Source: Haematobia irritans
Lineage: Eukaryota > Arthropoda > Insecta > Diptera > Muscidae
NCBI RefSeq assembly: GCF_050003625.1
Contig: NC_134399.1
Location: 226,118,783-226,182,782 of the forward strand
DNA: 64,000 bases
Direction of reading: 5' to 3'
Shown here piece after piece: positions 22,558 to 34,008 of this stretch. The notes under the pieces are model-generated. The model was not told where the DNA came from and did not search any database. It saw nothing but the letters and a program-made list of their open reading frames with translations. Each line of letters opens with the position of its first letter. Positions within the stretch are counted from its first letter, which is position 1. Made by a program: the position numbers and the translations under genes.

Positions 22558-23150
22558 CACTGAAAAAAATATTGTCGTGAGGTCAAAGATTTCATGTCTT
22601 TAAATTAAGAATGCAAATTTTGCTTAGCATAGAAGACGCATTTCTCTAGTATAAAGTTTTTTTTCTTGACCAAAGGTCGATAAACTTTTCAATGAAGTCG
22701 TATTGTCCTTATAATTAAGTGATTTGATTTAAAAATGGATATCATAACATGAAAGAAAAAATGTTTGGGCTAAGGTCAACTTGACTTTAATAATTTAGAA
22801 AAAATCTTTAAATTTAATGAAATTGTCTTTAAATTTGGTGTATTTTTGCATCTTGACTACAAAGCAAAAAATCGTTCAAATATAGGACACGTTTTTCAAC
22901 ACTTTATTTTAAAGACGTTTTTTACTTGAAACACAGCATAATTTCTACTAGAAGTCGAGTCTTAATTTGGAAAATAAAGTCGTCGTTAACTTGTTTTTAA
23001 AGGACTTTGATAGCATATGAAGAAAAAAACTGAAAAAGCGAAAAATTAAAATTTGCTTCCTAGAAGCAAGTACACAAAACCCGATTTTAAAAGAGAATTG
23101 TGTCTTAAAAGTATCCTTACTTGTATTCTCCGCTTCTTTGGTTCACCGTC
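22558..23150 (+). mobile_element. CACTGAAAAAA MITE, right-truncated, interrupting a LINE fragment
   Basis: It begins CACTGAAAAAAATATTGTCG after TA (22556-22557) and extends through the shared gaggtcaaagatttcatgtc region to ctccgcttctttgg, stopping before the right terminus. Confidence 0.75.
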
Positions 23151-24010
23151 GTTGATATTCAATGCCTCTAGACTAGATTTAAGATTTTCAATATTCTAGA
23201 TGTAAGTTCATATTCAATAAAGTAATTAGTATTCATTTGGAATCCAAGTCGAAAGGAGCTCACTGCAATTGTTGTCAATGACAACTAATTGTACAGAAAC
23301 GCTTTTCATTCGTTGCACAGAGTTTGGTGTGGAAATAACATCTCGACAGATCTAAAACTGAGAATTTTCGACAATAGCTTTAAAGCTGTCCTGCAGCACT
23401 TGTAGTGCTACATAAAACTCCCGCAGAAAGCTTCAATCATTTCACAACAAGTGCTTGAAGCAAATACTTAAAATCTTCTGGCCAAATTGGGTCACAAACC
23501 AACTGTTAGCAATTGCCAATCGTAACATAAGCCAATTGAAGCCGACAACGTAAATGGGCATCGATTGGACATATTCCGGGAAGACCAAGCGATTATATTG
23601 CCAGACAAGCTCTTGTGTAGAATGCCCAGGAACATAGAAATCCCGGACGGCCTCGGAATACATAGTTTCGCTATGGTTAATGCTGAGTGTGCATCCCGTA
23701 ACATGACCTAGAACCAAGGCTAAGGACCGCGTAAAGTGGAGAGAATTCATTGACACCCTTTGTTCTATATGAACTTTAATCACCCACATTCTAATATTCT
23801 GCTTGGGTACTTCTAACAAAGCCTTAGCACTAAAAAAAAGCCGACCTTACAAAACCATGCAATTTACTGAATACCACATATGCGGTGTAGAAAATTAGTT
23901 ATTTTTATGTCGAAGATGTGCGATTATCCTAGGAGAATCCATAATCTTATAAAAATAAAGTATATCCATGGAGGTGGTATATTTTGTTTGTGGTTGTGGT
24001 CAATACTTAC

Positions 24011-24069
24011 AGCATATTTGAATTGGGCATTAAAATCGCGATCATTAGCACGTATTCTGCGTTCATTGT
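24011..24069 (-). CDS. Atp8B: ATP8B-like flippase exon 2 (residues 368-387)
   Basis: This is a 59-nt exon too short for simple ORF finding. It follows a ttttgcag acceptor and ends GCT|GTAAGT. Completing the split Asp from exon 1, it reads DNERRIRANDRDFNAQFKYA. This is the conserved P4-ATPase stretch just before M1 (RxIxxND..N..F.Y). Its phase (2 nt, then 19 codons) is exactly what exon 1 and exon 3 require, which is strong evidence that all three belong together. Confidence 0.9.
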
Positions 24070-24160
24070 CTGCAAAAGAACAGAAGAAAATAAAATTGTC
24101 CATTAATAATGTAATAAAATAATGTAAGAATATATATGGATAAATAATAATACAACTAAA

Positions 24161-24663
24161 GGCCATTTTCAAGTAGATCCGTTTTAAAAAATGTTCAATT
24201 AAAAATATATTTGATTCAACAAATTTTTTAATTGAAACAAAAATCAATCAAAAAAATTAATAGTAACAATTAATTTTTTAATTGGATCAAATAATTGACT
24301 TTCAATTATTTTTTAAATTGACTTTCAATTAATTTTTATAATTAATGCTATCGTTTCTGTGATTGAAGATATTTCAATTAAAAAATAATTGGATCAATTG
24401 AAGTCTTAATTGAGTTTTAAAAAATATTCAATTAAAAATTTTATTTATTCAACAATATTTTTAATTGAAACACAAATCAATCACAAAAAATTAATAGTAA
24501 CAATTAATTTTTTAATTGGACTTTCAATTAATTTTTATAATTAATGCTATCGTTTCTGTGATTGAAGATATTTCAATTAAAAATTAATTGGATAAATTAA
24601 TTTCGTGATTGAAGAAAAAAAATATTTTTTGTGTTTAGCGGAGGGAGCTTCATGAAAATTGGG
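24161..24663. mobile_element. MITE (ATTTTCATGAAGCTCCGTTAG family) carrying an inserted TTAATTG element
   Basis: The left end ccattttcaagtagatccgt and the right end (other strand) caattttcatgaagctcc match the ends of 33700-33902. Between them, from about 24184 to 24635, lies a CAATTAA-rich element like 47681-47970 with an internal duplication. The outer termini are diverged and the target duplication is unclear. Confidence 0.6.
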
Positions 24664-25276
24664 TTATTATAATTTTTTTATGACTCCTTTGATTTTATTG
24701 AAGCATCTATTCAATTTTGTTTGCTTTTGGAATTCATACAATTCAAGAATACTAATATTACTTGATATGTAATAAGCATTGTATGACTGATCATCAAGAA
24801 TATCAAAAGGGTAGTAATTAGTTTTTAAATTACATAAATTGAAAAAGAAATTTTTAAATACAAGGAAATTGTGCATCCACTAAAAGAAAATATATTAGAT
24901 TGATTTTAATATGTAAGCTTAGTCATCATAGCTAACAACTGGGATTGTTTAATGACTAATAGACGAATAGATTAGCGTACGATTGTTATTAATAAAAAGG
25001 AAATTGCCAACGATTACTCTGCATCATATTGCAATGAGCCATGTTGCGTATATGTGATATGGTTAATTCACACAACATATTTATCATACACTATTTTAAT
25101 ACCCTATTTTTACAACCCTATTTATAAGCCTATACAAAATGTGACCAAATAATATAATATTTATTCATATGCTATTAAAAGAAAAATATTGGATATTATT
25201 TTAGAAACGTTTCATTATGTTAATATTATTGTCCGAGAAAAAATATGACATTTTAATGAATAGAAAACTTAGCGTA

Positions 25277-25911
25277 CACTGAAAAAAATATTGTCGTGAG
25301 GCCAAAGATTTCATGTCCTGAAAATACGAATGCAAATTTTAGCATAGAAGACGCATTCCTCTAATACAAAGTTTTTTTCCTTGTCCAAAAGTCGATAAAC
25401 TTTTCCTTATAATTAAGTGATTTTACTTAAAATGGGTATCATAACATGAAAGAAAACATTTTTGGGCTAAGGTCAACTTGACTTTAATAATTCAGAAAAT
25501 TTCTTTAAAATTAATGAAATTGTCTTTAAATTTGTTGTCTTTTTGCATCTTGACTACAAAGCAAAAAAAAAATCGTTCAAAAATAGGACATGTTTTTCAA
25601 CATTTTATTTTAAAGATGTTTTTTACTCGAAACATAGCAGAATTTCTACTGGAACTCGAGCCTGAATTTGGAAAATAAAGTTGTCGTTAACATGTTTTTA
25701 CAGGACTTTGATAGCATATGAAGAAAAAAATCTGAAAAAAAATCAAAATTTGCTTCCTAGAAGCAAGTACACAAAACCCAAATTTAAAAGAGAATTGTGT
25801 CTTAAAAGTATCCTTACTGGTATGATCCGCTTATTTGGCTCAGAATCAATACCAAAATTGTTAAAGTAAAGACAAAATCTTTGGAACCGTGCATGCTTTT
25901 TTTTTTCAGTG
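25277..25911 (+). mobile_element. CACTGAAAAAA MITE, complete copy (635 bp)
   Basis: CACTGAAAAAAATATTGTCG at the left, CACTGAAAAAAAAAA on the other strand at the right, and TA on both sides (25275-25276, 25912-25913). This is the reference copy for the family seen at 3795, 13960, 14548, 20420 and 22558. No coding frame of note. Confidence 0.88.
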
Positions 25912-26045
25912 TATGTGCATTTTTAATAAACACAGTGATCCGGATGAGCGTACAACGTCATATACACTATAAATGACATTTGAATTATTGTTTTTTTTTT
26001 AATCCCAAAATATAGAATATTTCGCCACACAGGCCTATACAGTAT

Positions 26046-26617
26046 CCCAGCAAAAAATTTGGAAGTTCTTCTCAAGGCACAACTTTGAAAGAACTTCCAA
26101 AAATGCTCTCACAAAGATGTTCTTTATTTTAACTGCACAGGAAGTTTATTTGAGTCAATTTCTTTATATCTCGATTTTTTTCATATTTTTAATGGGAAAT
26201 TAATTTTTTTTTCTGTTTCAAATAGGTTAAAACCAGATTAAGAATTTATAAAATGGTACAAATTATTTAAATTTAGCCGAAAAAATGCTAAATCCTTTGT
26301 AGAAAAAATTCGAATTTTTGAAAATATTTGATCACAAATGTACCAGAAAAGCGTTATAATGCATTAAAAATCATAAAAATTTTAAAAATTATTTATTTGT
26401 CAAAATATCATAAAATTTCTTAATTCACATCCAAAACACTGAATTCGCCTTACATCTTAAGAAGTAATGCAAATTCAGTGCAGCGGCTGTTGAAATGGTG
26501 GACATCCGTCCTATGACAAGCCCATGTTAAATTCATCGCTTCTGCGTCAATTTGGCACCACTTCCGGATCCAAAAAGAATATTTTCACTACTTTTTTGGC
26601 GAAACTTTTTTTGCTGG
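26046..26617. mobile_element. MITE with CCAGCAAAAAA termini
   Basis: The left end is cccagcaaaaaatttggaag and the right end, other strand, is ccagcaaaaaaagtttcgcc. The left half has a small inverted repeat, ttggaagttctt / aagaacttccaa. It shares its ends with the foldback element at 59751-60769. Confidence 0.65.
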
Positions 26618-28169
26618 ATATGTCATTATTGACCACTGAAAATCTAAAATTTTGGATATTCCATTTTGACAATATTAAGAGTAGGTTTCTTTAAAATAAA
26701 GAAATTAAAAGAAAGTCAATAATTTTTGCTTTAAATATGTTCACATATTTTTGGGACACGAATCTTTGAAATTTGTATGTAAGTAAAGCAAATTTTCCTT
26801 AAAGTAAAGAATAAAATTTTCGGCTTAATGAGATAATCTTTAAATTAATTGAAATATAGAATCTTTGGATTAAAAACAACCAAAACATAAAAAAAAAAAA
26901 TAAGACTAATACTAATTTTAATAATTTTGCATCTTTGGTTAAATAAACGTTTTAACTTATGTTGAGTAGTCGCATGAACTACAAGAAATTTGAAAACTAT
27001 AATTAATATGCGATTTTCGATAAATGTCTGGCAAATTGATCTAAACTGGTGTTGAAAACTTGTTATAAATTATGTTCTAATTTTTTATCCATGTACAAAA
27101 ATTTTAGTATACGTAATTTACACAACCAATAAAATTAAAATTAGGATACAGATCTCATTTATCACAATTTCATTTTCATTTTATTCTTTTCGCGGTTTAT
27201 TTACAAAGGTACTCACGTTCAAACAAATGCTAGTTTAAAAATCTAAATTATAACGGATACTTCAAAGTAAAAAATGTTTTCTTAATTCCATAAAAAAAAT
27301 TTAAACCAAAGACGCTAAATCCTCAAAATAAGTCTTAGCCTATATTTGAAGCGTTTTTATCTTAAATCTAAAGTTTCAATATTTCAGTTAATTTAAGGAC
27401 AATTTCTTTATATCAAAAATTTCTTTACTTGAAGGAATATTAGCCTTAGTTCAAAGACAAAATTTTTGTTCTAAATTTAATGAAAAAAATTTTTGAAGCA
27501 AAGATTTATTTTAATTAAAATCCATTATTTTAAAGAAATTTGTCCTTAATATTTTGTAAATTGTGCATCGTAAAATATAACATAGTATGCGTAATCTTTA
27601 ATATCACGTAAATATTTTTTCAGTGTACTTTCATCTCTCGTAAATATTACTATTTGATTTTTATTTTTGACTGCTGAAGAAGCTTCCAAAATAAGCTAAT
27701 ACTTTTTGTGAGGATTTTGCATATTTGATTTTAATCGTTTTTCTGAAATTAAGAAAACATTTTTTACTTTGAAGGATTGATTTGGAATTTTTAACTGATA
27801 TTTATTTGTACATTCATATCTTTGTTGATATATCGCAAAACGAGAACGCAAATTCGATAAATGAGATATGTATCCTAATTTAAAATTTAAAGAGCCTAGA
27901 TGCAAAGCTATGTAGTTCCCTAAAAGATGTCTTTATTTTAAGGAAGTGACATCTTTGGCTCAGAATCAATAACAAAATCCTTAAAATCTTTGAATTCAAA
28001 TAAACTTTTTTTTGAGTGTAAAATGTTAGTAAATAGAAAATTTATTAATATAAAGAAACTAGTAATTGTATCTGTAAAATTGTTTCATTGACTCAATTTT
28101 AATGGGAAATCTCGTTAATATTACAAAGATTTTTTTCTTTCAATGCATGATCTAGATAACGACATAGTA

Positions 28170-28648
28170 CACCCATAGAAAAAATCATGAACGGCGTTGT
28201 CATTTCAAAACGTTTCGTTCATGAAAGTGAATCAACACACATGTGTTGTCAAACTGAGAACAGACGGGGTCAATCTGACAACGTTAAAATGACACCATCC
28301 GTTGTCAAAACAACAACGAGTGTTCATGATCTGAAAACGTAATGGTTACGAATTTATAAACAGAATTAAAAAAAAAAGATTTCCGCTACCGTGACTCGAA
28401 CCTGTGTTGTGTGCACCATACGCGTTAACAGTCGCTTTAGCTCATTGCACCACCGGCGGAGTTGCCATGACAACGTCTAACGATTATTTTAAGAATTTTC
28501 GTGGAAAAAGAAAAACGAATGCCGTTCATGAAATCGTGAACGCCCGTGGACAAAATCGTGAACATTTCGTTTTGATTTTTTGTGAACGTTTCCGTTTCAT
28601 TTTGTCACCGTCCGTTCACGATTGTGGAACGCAATTTTTCTATTAGTG
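28170..28648. mobile_element. TA MITE with a tRNA-like module (479 bp)
   Basis: TA at 28168-28169 and 28649-28650. The left end is CACCCATAGAAAAAATCATG, the right end (other strand) CACTAATAGAAAAATTGCG. The subterminal inverted sequence tgaacgg occurs on both sides, and many degenerate gttcatga/cgttgtca motifs fill the arms. A tRNA-like stretch lies at 28389-28460. Confidence 0.75.
28389..28460 (-). repeat. tRNA-like module inside MITE
   Basis: Read on the minus strand, gagctaaagcgactgttaac is A-box-like and caggttcgagtcacggtag holds a clear B box (GGTTCGAGTC). Spacing is tRNA-like, but the acceptor stem does not pair convincingly, so I do not call it a functional tRNA. Confidence 0.5.
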
Positions 28649-29384
28649 TATAATGTGATGTATACAAATATAGCCAATTCACTTGATATTAGTGAATACG
28701 TAAAGTATTCCTTTTGGGATTCTTTTTTCATTATGTTTTACTCAAAATTTTTAATTATGATTCATATTAAGGAAATAAAGGAATGTATATTTTATATTTA
28801 TTTATTTTTATATTTATAGTAATCCAATTTGAATGAATTCAGTTTACAATAATTCTCCAATGTTTAATATTCTAATAGCAAATTTTCATTCAATTTCTAG
28901 TGTTGATTTCCAATGACAATTTTAATTTATATTTCCATTTATTCTACAGTGCGTGATGATTATATGCCACACTCCGCTCTCTCTCTCTCGCTCTTGTTGC
29001 TATAAAGCTGTAAACTGATAGCAGTAGTACCACTTAGTATTGCTTTAAACGACAATTTAGTTTTGCATAAATTAGCAGGTACTACTACTCCGTAAAATTA
29101 CATACTTAAGCCTTTTGTTCAAGGGCCATATACGCATGAATGTAAAATGTATTGAATTTCGGTATATGTACATGCATTATTTTGTCAAATGACAAAGTGT
29201 TTAAATTTGAATTATATTTAGCATAACATTCAAAATATACTGGGTGACTGATAAGTAAGGCAACAATGTTTGTTGTTCAAAAGCAAACAATTTCGCAAAT
29301 ATCATAAATTTTTTTTTAGAAAAACCATGCGTTGGCTAAATTATAAGGGTAGCTTAATTAACGGAGAGCAAATGCCATTTTTTG

Positions 29385-32300
29385 TCAGAAATTTATTTAT
29401 ATAAAAAATGTTGTCAAAATTTTTAAAAAATTTTGTCAACATTTTATTTTTGTAGAAAATGATTTCAAAATTTTATTTCTATAGAAAATTTTGCACCATT
29501 TTTATTTTTATAGAAAATGTTGTCAAAATTTTATTCTTATAGAAATTTTTGTCAAAATTTTATTTTTATAGAAAATTTTGTCAAAATTTTATTTCTATAT
29601 CAAATTTTGTCAAAATTTTATTTTTAAAGAAAATTTTGTTAACATTTTGTTTATCTATAGAAATCTTTGTCAAAATTTTATTTCTATACAAAATTTTGTC
29701 AAAATTTTAATTCAATAGAATATTTTGTCAAAATAGAATATTTTGTCAAATTTTTATTTCTATAGAAAATTTTGTCAAAATTTTAATTCAATAGAATATT
29801 TTGTCAAAATTTTATTTTACAGAAAATTTTGTCAACATTTTATTTCTATAGAAAATTTTGTCAAAGTTTTATTTTTATAGAAATTTTGTAAAAATTTTAT
29901 TTCTATAGAAACTTTTGTTAAAATTTTATTTCTATAGAAATTTTATTTATATAGAAAATGATTTCAAAATTTTATTTCTATAGAAAATTTTGCAAAATTT
30001 TTATTTTTATAGAAAATGTTGTCAAAATTTTATTTTTATAGAAAATTTTGTCAAAATTTTATTTTTATAGAACATTTTGTCAACATTTTATTTTTATAGA
30101 AAATTTTGTCAAAATTTTATTTTTATAAAAAATTTTGTCAACATTTTATTTTTATAGAAAATTTTGCCAAAATTTTATTTCTATACAAAATTTTGTCAAA
30201 ATTTTATTTCTATAGAAAATTTTGTTAAAATTTTATTTCTACAGAAAATGTCTCCAAATTGTTATTCTTATAGAAATTTTTGTCAAAATTTTATTTGTAT
30301 AGAAAATTTTGTCAAAATTTTATTTCTATAGAAAATGTTGTCAAAATGTTATTTTACAAAAAATTTTGTCAAAATTTTATTTTACAAAAAATTTTGTCAA
30401 AATTTTATATTTATAGAAAATTTTGTCAACATTTGATTTTTATAGAAAATTTTGTCAAAATTTTATTTCTATAGCAAATTTTGTAAAAATTTTATTTCTA
30501 TAGCAAATTTTGTAAAAATTTTATTTCGATAGAAATTTTTGTCAAAATTTTATTTTTATAGATTTTTTTTTCAAAATTTTATTTCTATAGAAAATGTTGT
30601 CAACATTTTATTTTACAAAAAATTTTGTCAAAATTTGCTATAGAAATTTTTGTCAAAATTTTATTTCTATAGAAAATTTTGTCAAAATTTTATTTTACAA
30701 AAAATTTTTGTCAAAATTTTATTTTAAAAACAAAAATTGTCAAAATTTTATTTTACAGAAAATGTTGTCAACATTTAATTTCTATAGAAGATTTTGTCAA
30801 AATTTTATTTCTATAGAAAATTTTGTCAAAATTTTATTTCTATAGAAAATTTTGTCAAAATTTTATTTCTATAAAAATTTTATTTCTATAGACATTTAGA
30901 CATTAGAGAAAATGTTGTCGAAATTTTATTTCTATAGAAAATTTTGTTAAAATTTTATTTCTATAGAAAATGTCTCCAAAATTTTATTCTTATAGAAAAT
31001 TTTGTCAAAATTTTATTTCTATAGAAAATGTTGTCAAAATGTTATTTTACAAAAAAATTTTGTCAAAATTTTATTTGACAAAAAATTTTGTCAAAATTTT
31101 ATTTTTATAGAAAATTTTGTCAAAAGTTTATTTTTATAGAAAATTTTGTCAACATTTTATTTTTATAGAAAAATTTGTCAAAATTTTATTTTACAAAAAA
31201 TGTTGTCAAAATTTTATTTCTATAGCAAATTTTGTAAAAATTTTATTTCTATAGAAAATTTTGTCAAAATTTTATTTCTATAGAAAATTGTGTCAAAATT
31301 TTATTTCTATAGAAAATTTTGTTAAAATTTTATTTCTATAGAAATTTTATTTATATAGAAAATGATTTCAAAATTTTATTTCTATAGAAAAATTTGCAAA
31401 ATTTTTATTTTTATAGAAAATGTTGTCAAAATTTTATTTTTTTAGAACATTTTGTCAACATTTTATTTTTATAAAAAATTTTGTCAAAATTTTATTTTTA
31501 TAGAAAATTTTGTCAACATTTCATTTTTATAGAACATTTTGCCAAAATTTTATTTCTATAGAAAATTTTGTCAAAATTTTATTTGTATAGAAAATTTTGT
31601 CAAAATTTTATTTGTATAGAAAATTTTGTCAAAATTTTATTTCTATAGAAAATGTTGTCAAAATGTTATTTTACAAAAAATTTTGTCAAAATTGTATTTT
31701 TATAGAAAATTTTGTCAAAATTTTATTTCTATAGCAAATTTTGTAAAAATTTTATTTCGATAGAAATGTTTGTCAAAATTTTATTTTTATAGAAAATTTT
31801 GTCAAAATTTTATTTTTATAGAAAATTTTGTCGAAATTTTATTTCTATAGAAAATGTTGTCAAAATTTTATTTCTATAGAAAATTTTGTCAAAATTTGCT
31901 ATAGAAATTTTTGTCAAAATTGTATTTCTATAGAAAATTTTGTCAAAATTTTATTTCTATAGAAAATGTTGTCAAAATTTTATTTTACAAAAAATTTTGT
32001 CAAAATTTTATTGTAAAAACCAAAATTGTCAAAATTTTATTTTACAGAAAATTTTGTCAATATTTAATTTCTATAGAAAATTTTGTCAATATTTAATTTC
32101 TATAGAAAATTTTGTCAAAATTTTATTTCTATAGAAAATTTTGTCAAAATTTTATTTCTATAGAAACTTTTGTTAAAATTTTATTTCAATAGAAATTTTA
32201 TTTTTATAGAAAATGTTGTCGAAATTTTATTTCTATACAAAAAAAATTTATTTTATTGAAAATGTTTCCAAAATTTTATTCTTATATAAAATTTTGTCAA

Positions 32301-33380
32301 AATTTTATTTTTATAGAAAATTTTGTCAAAATTGTATTTTTATAGAAAATTTTGTCAAAATTTTATTTCTATAGAAAATGTTGTCAAGATTTTATTTCTA
32401 TAGAAAATTTTGTCAAAATTTTATTGACAATTTTTTTTTCTTCTTTTACAACATTTTCTATAGAAATAAAATTTTGACAAAATTTTCTATAGAAATAAAT
32501 TTTTGACAAAATTTTATATAAGAATAAAATTTTGGAAACATTTTCAATAGAAATAAATTTTTTTTGTATAGAAATAAAATTTCGACAACATTTTCTATAA
32601 AAATAAAATTTCTATTGAAATAAAATTTTAACAAAAGTTTCTATAGAAATAAAATTTTGACAAAATTTTCTATAGAAATAACATTTTGACAAAATTTTCT
32701 ATAGAAATTGAATGTTGACAAAATTTTCTGTAAAATAAAATTTTGACAATTTTTGTTTTTACAATAAAATGTTGAAAAAAATTTTTTGTAAAATAAAATT
32801 TTGACAACATTTTCTATAGAAATAAAATTTTGACAAAATTTTCTATAGAAATACAATTTTGACAAAAATTTCTATAGCAAATTTTGACAAAATTTTCTAT
32901 AGAAATAAAATTTTGACAAACTTTTCTATAGAAATAAAATTTTGACAAAATTTTCTATAAAAATAAAATTTTGACAAAATTTTCTATAGAAATAAAATTT
33001 TGACAACATTTTCTATAGAAATAAAATTTTGACAAAATTTTCTATAAAAATAAAATTTTGACAAAATTTTCTATAACAATAAAATTTTGACAATATGTTC
33101 TATAGAAGTACAATCTTGGCAAAATTTCTATAGAAGTAAAATTTTGGCAAACTTTTCTATAGAAGTACAATCTTGCCGAAATTTTCTATAGAAGTAAAAT
33201 TTTGGCAAAAGTTTCTATAGAATTAAAATTTTGGCAAATTGTTCTTTAGAAGTACAATTTTGACAAAAGTTTCTATAGAAATCAAATTTTGACAAAATTT
33301 GCTATAGAATTAAAAATTTTTATAGAAATATAATTTTGACAAAATTTTCTATAGAAATAAAATGTTGACAAAATAGATAT
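29385..33380. repeat. 4-kb array of 29-bp satellite with an inverted arm
   Basis: The unit is about TTTCTATAGAAAATTTTGTC plus AAAATTTTA (29 bp), in one orientation from 29385 to about 32430 and in the opposite orientation from about 32445 to 33380. Units vary (TTTTTATAG, TTTACAAAA, gtctccaaa forms), and rare variants recur in order, giving higher-order structure. ORFs in the array arise because three 29-bp units equal 29 codons; they are not genes. The array lies entirely in intron 1. Confidence 0.95.
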
Positions 33381-33699
33381 AACATTTTGCAAAATAAGAT
33401 TTTTGTTTGGTATAATTTTCTCCAAATTTTGTTAGATTATTTGTGGTTCAAGTGGCAACTGAATTACTTCACGAATGGCTATATTTCTGAATACAATAGA
33501 TCAAAATGCTTTTGTAAGCTTGTAAACAATAATAATACAGCCGGAATTTCGTTACCATACATATCAGCCACCCTGAATATCTATATATATTGGCTATGGC
33601 CTACTTATAAAAGGATTATAAACAAAGAGTAAATTATAATACCTTAATTTAATTTATCACTATCGTAAATAATTTCAATTTGTATATATTCCATTACAG

Positions 33700-33902
33700 T
33701 AACGGTCATTTTCATGTAGCTCCGTTAGGATTTAACTGTCTGTTAAGAGAAAGTAAATTGCAGTAGATATATGCCCCGCTTAAATTTAACTGAAAAATGT
33801 TCAGCAGTTTGTTAACTGGCAAATAAATACATAAATACAAATAAATCCATAGTTTGGTTCAAAAGTTAGTTGGCTAACGGAGCTTCATGAAAATGGGGGT
33901 AA
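33700..33902. mobile_element. MITE with CATTTTCATG-AGCTCCGTTAG termini (about 203 bp)
   Basis: The left end is taacggtcattttcatgtag followed by ctccgttag; the right end (other strand) is taccccattttcatgaagct type sequence followed by ccgttag. Identity over the about 28-bp termini is high. The interior is AT-rich. It lies about 105 bp inside intron 1 from exon 1. Confidence 0.8.
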
Positions 33903-34008
33903 GTTGATTACATGAAATAAAGTTTTATTGGATTAATCTTTTATTTTACGTCTAGCAAAATATGGAAGAGGATATATATTTTTTTTAATATTACAACTTC
34001 AAAAATAC

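Larger units (their letters stand above)
20162..24010 (-). other. Intron 2 of the flippase gene
   Basis: This 3.85-kb intron contains a right-end MITE fragment (20420-20862), a LINE fragment (22195-22556) and another MITE (22558-23150). Bases 20865-22190 and 23150-23860 show no element or gene I can identify. The 125-codon frame at 23442-23819 has no recognisable domain. Confidence 0.85.
24070..34008 (-). other. Intron 1 of the flippase gene
   Basis: This 9.9-kb intron is bordered by donor GTATTT at 34008 and acceptor ttttgcag at 24070. It is filled with MITEs (24161-24663, 25277-25911, 26046-26617, 28170-28648, 33700-33902) and the 29-bp satellite (29385-33380). Bases about 24670-25270, 26620-28160 and 28650-29380 are AT-rich without coding content; 26650-28030 has remnants similar to the CACTGAAAAAA family. 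A short CT tract lies at 28976-28996. Confidence 0.85.

Noticed and set aside
23442..23819. 125-codon minus-strand frame in intron 2 as a gene
   Set aside because: I see no recognisable domain, partner exon or splice signals. It may be a decayed retroelement piece, but I cannot show this.
30280..32865. Several 60-85 codon frames with KFYFYRKFCQN-type repeats
   Set aside because: They are translations of the AT-rich 29-bp satellite in three successive frames.
29385..33380. Array of roughly 29-bp repeats resembling a CRISPR array in unit length
   Set aside because: There are no unique spacers, units are contiguous and degenerate, and the array is in an intron of a fly gene; it is a satellite.
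33941..34008. Extension of exon 1 beyond 34009 (the frame stays open to 33941)
   Set aside because: CAG|GTATTT at 34009 gives exactly the phase needed by exon 2, and the peptide beyond it is AT-rich and unrelated to the family.
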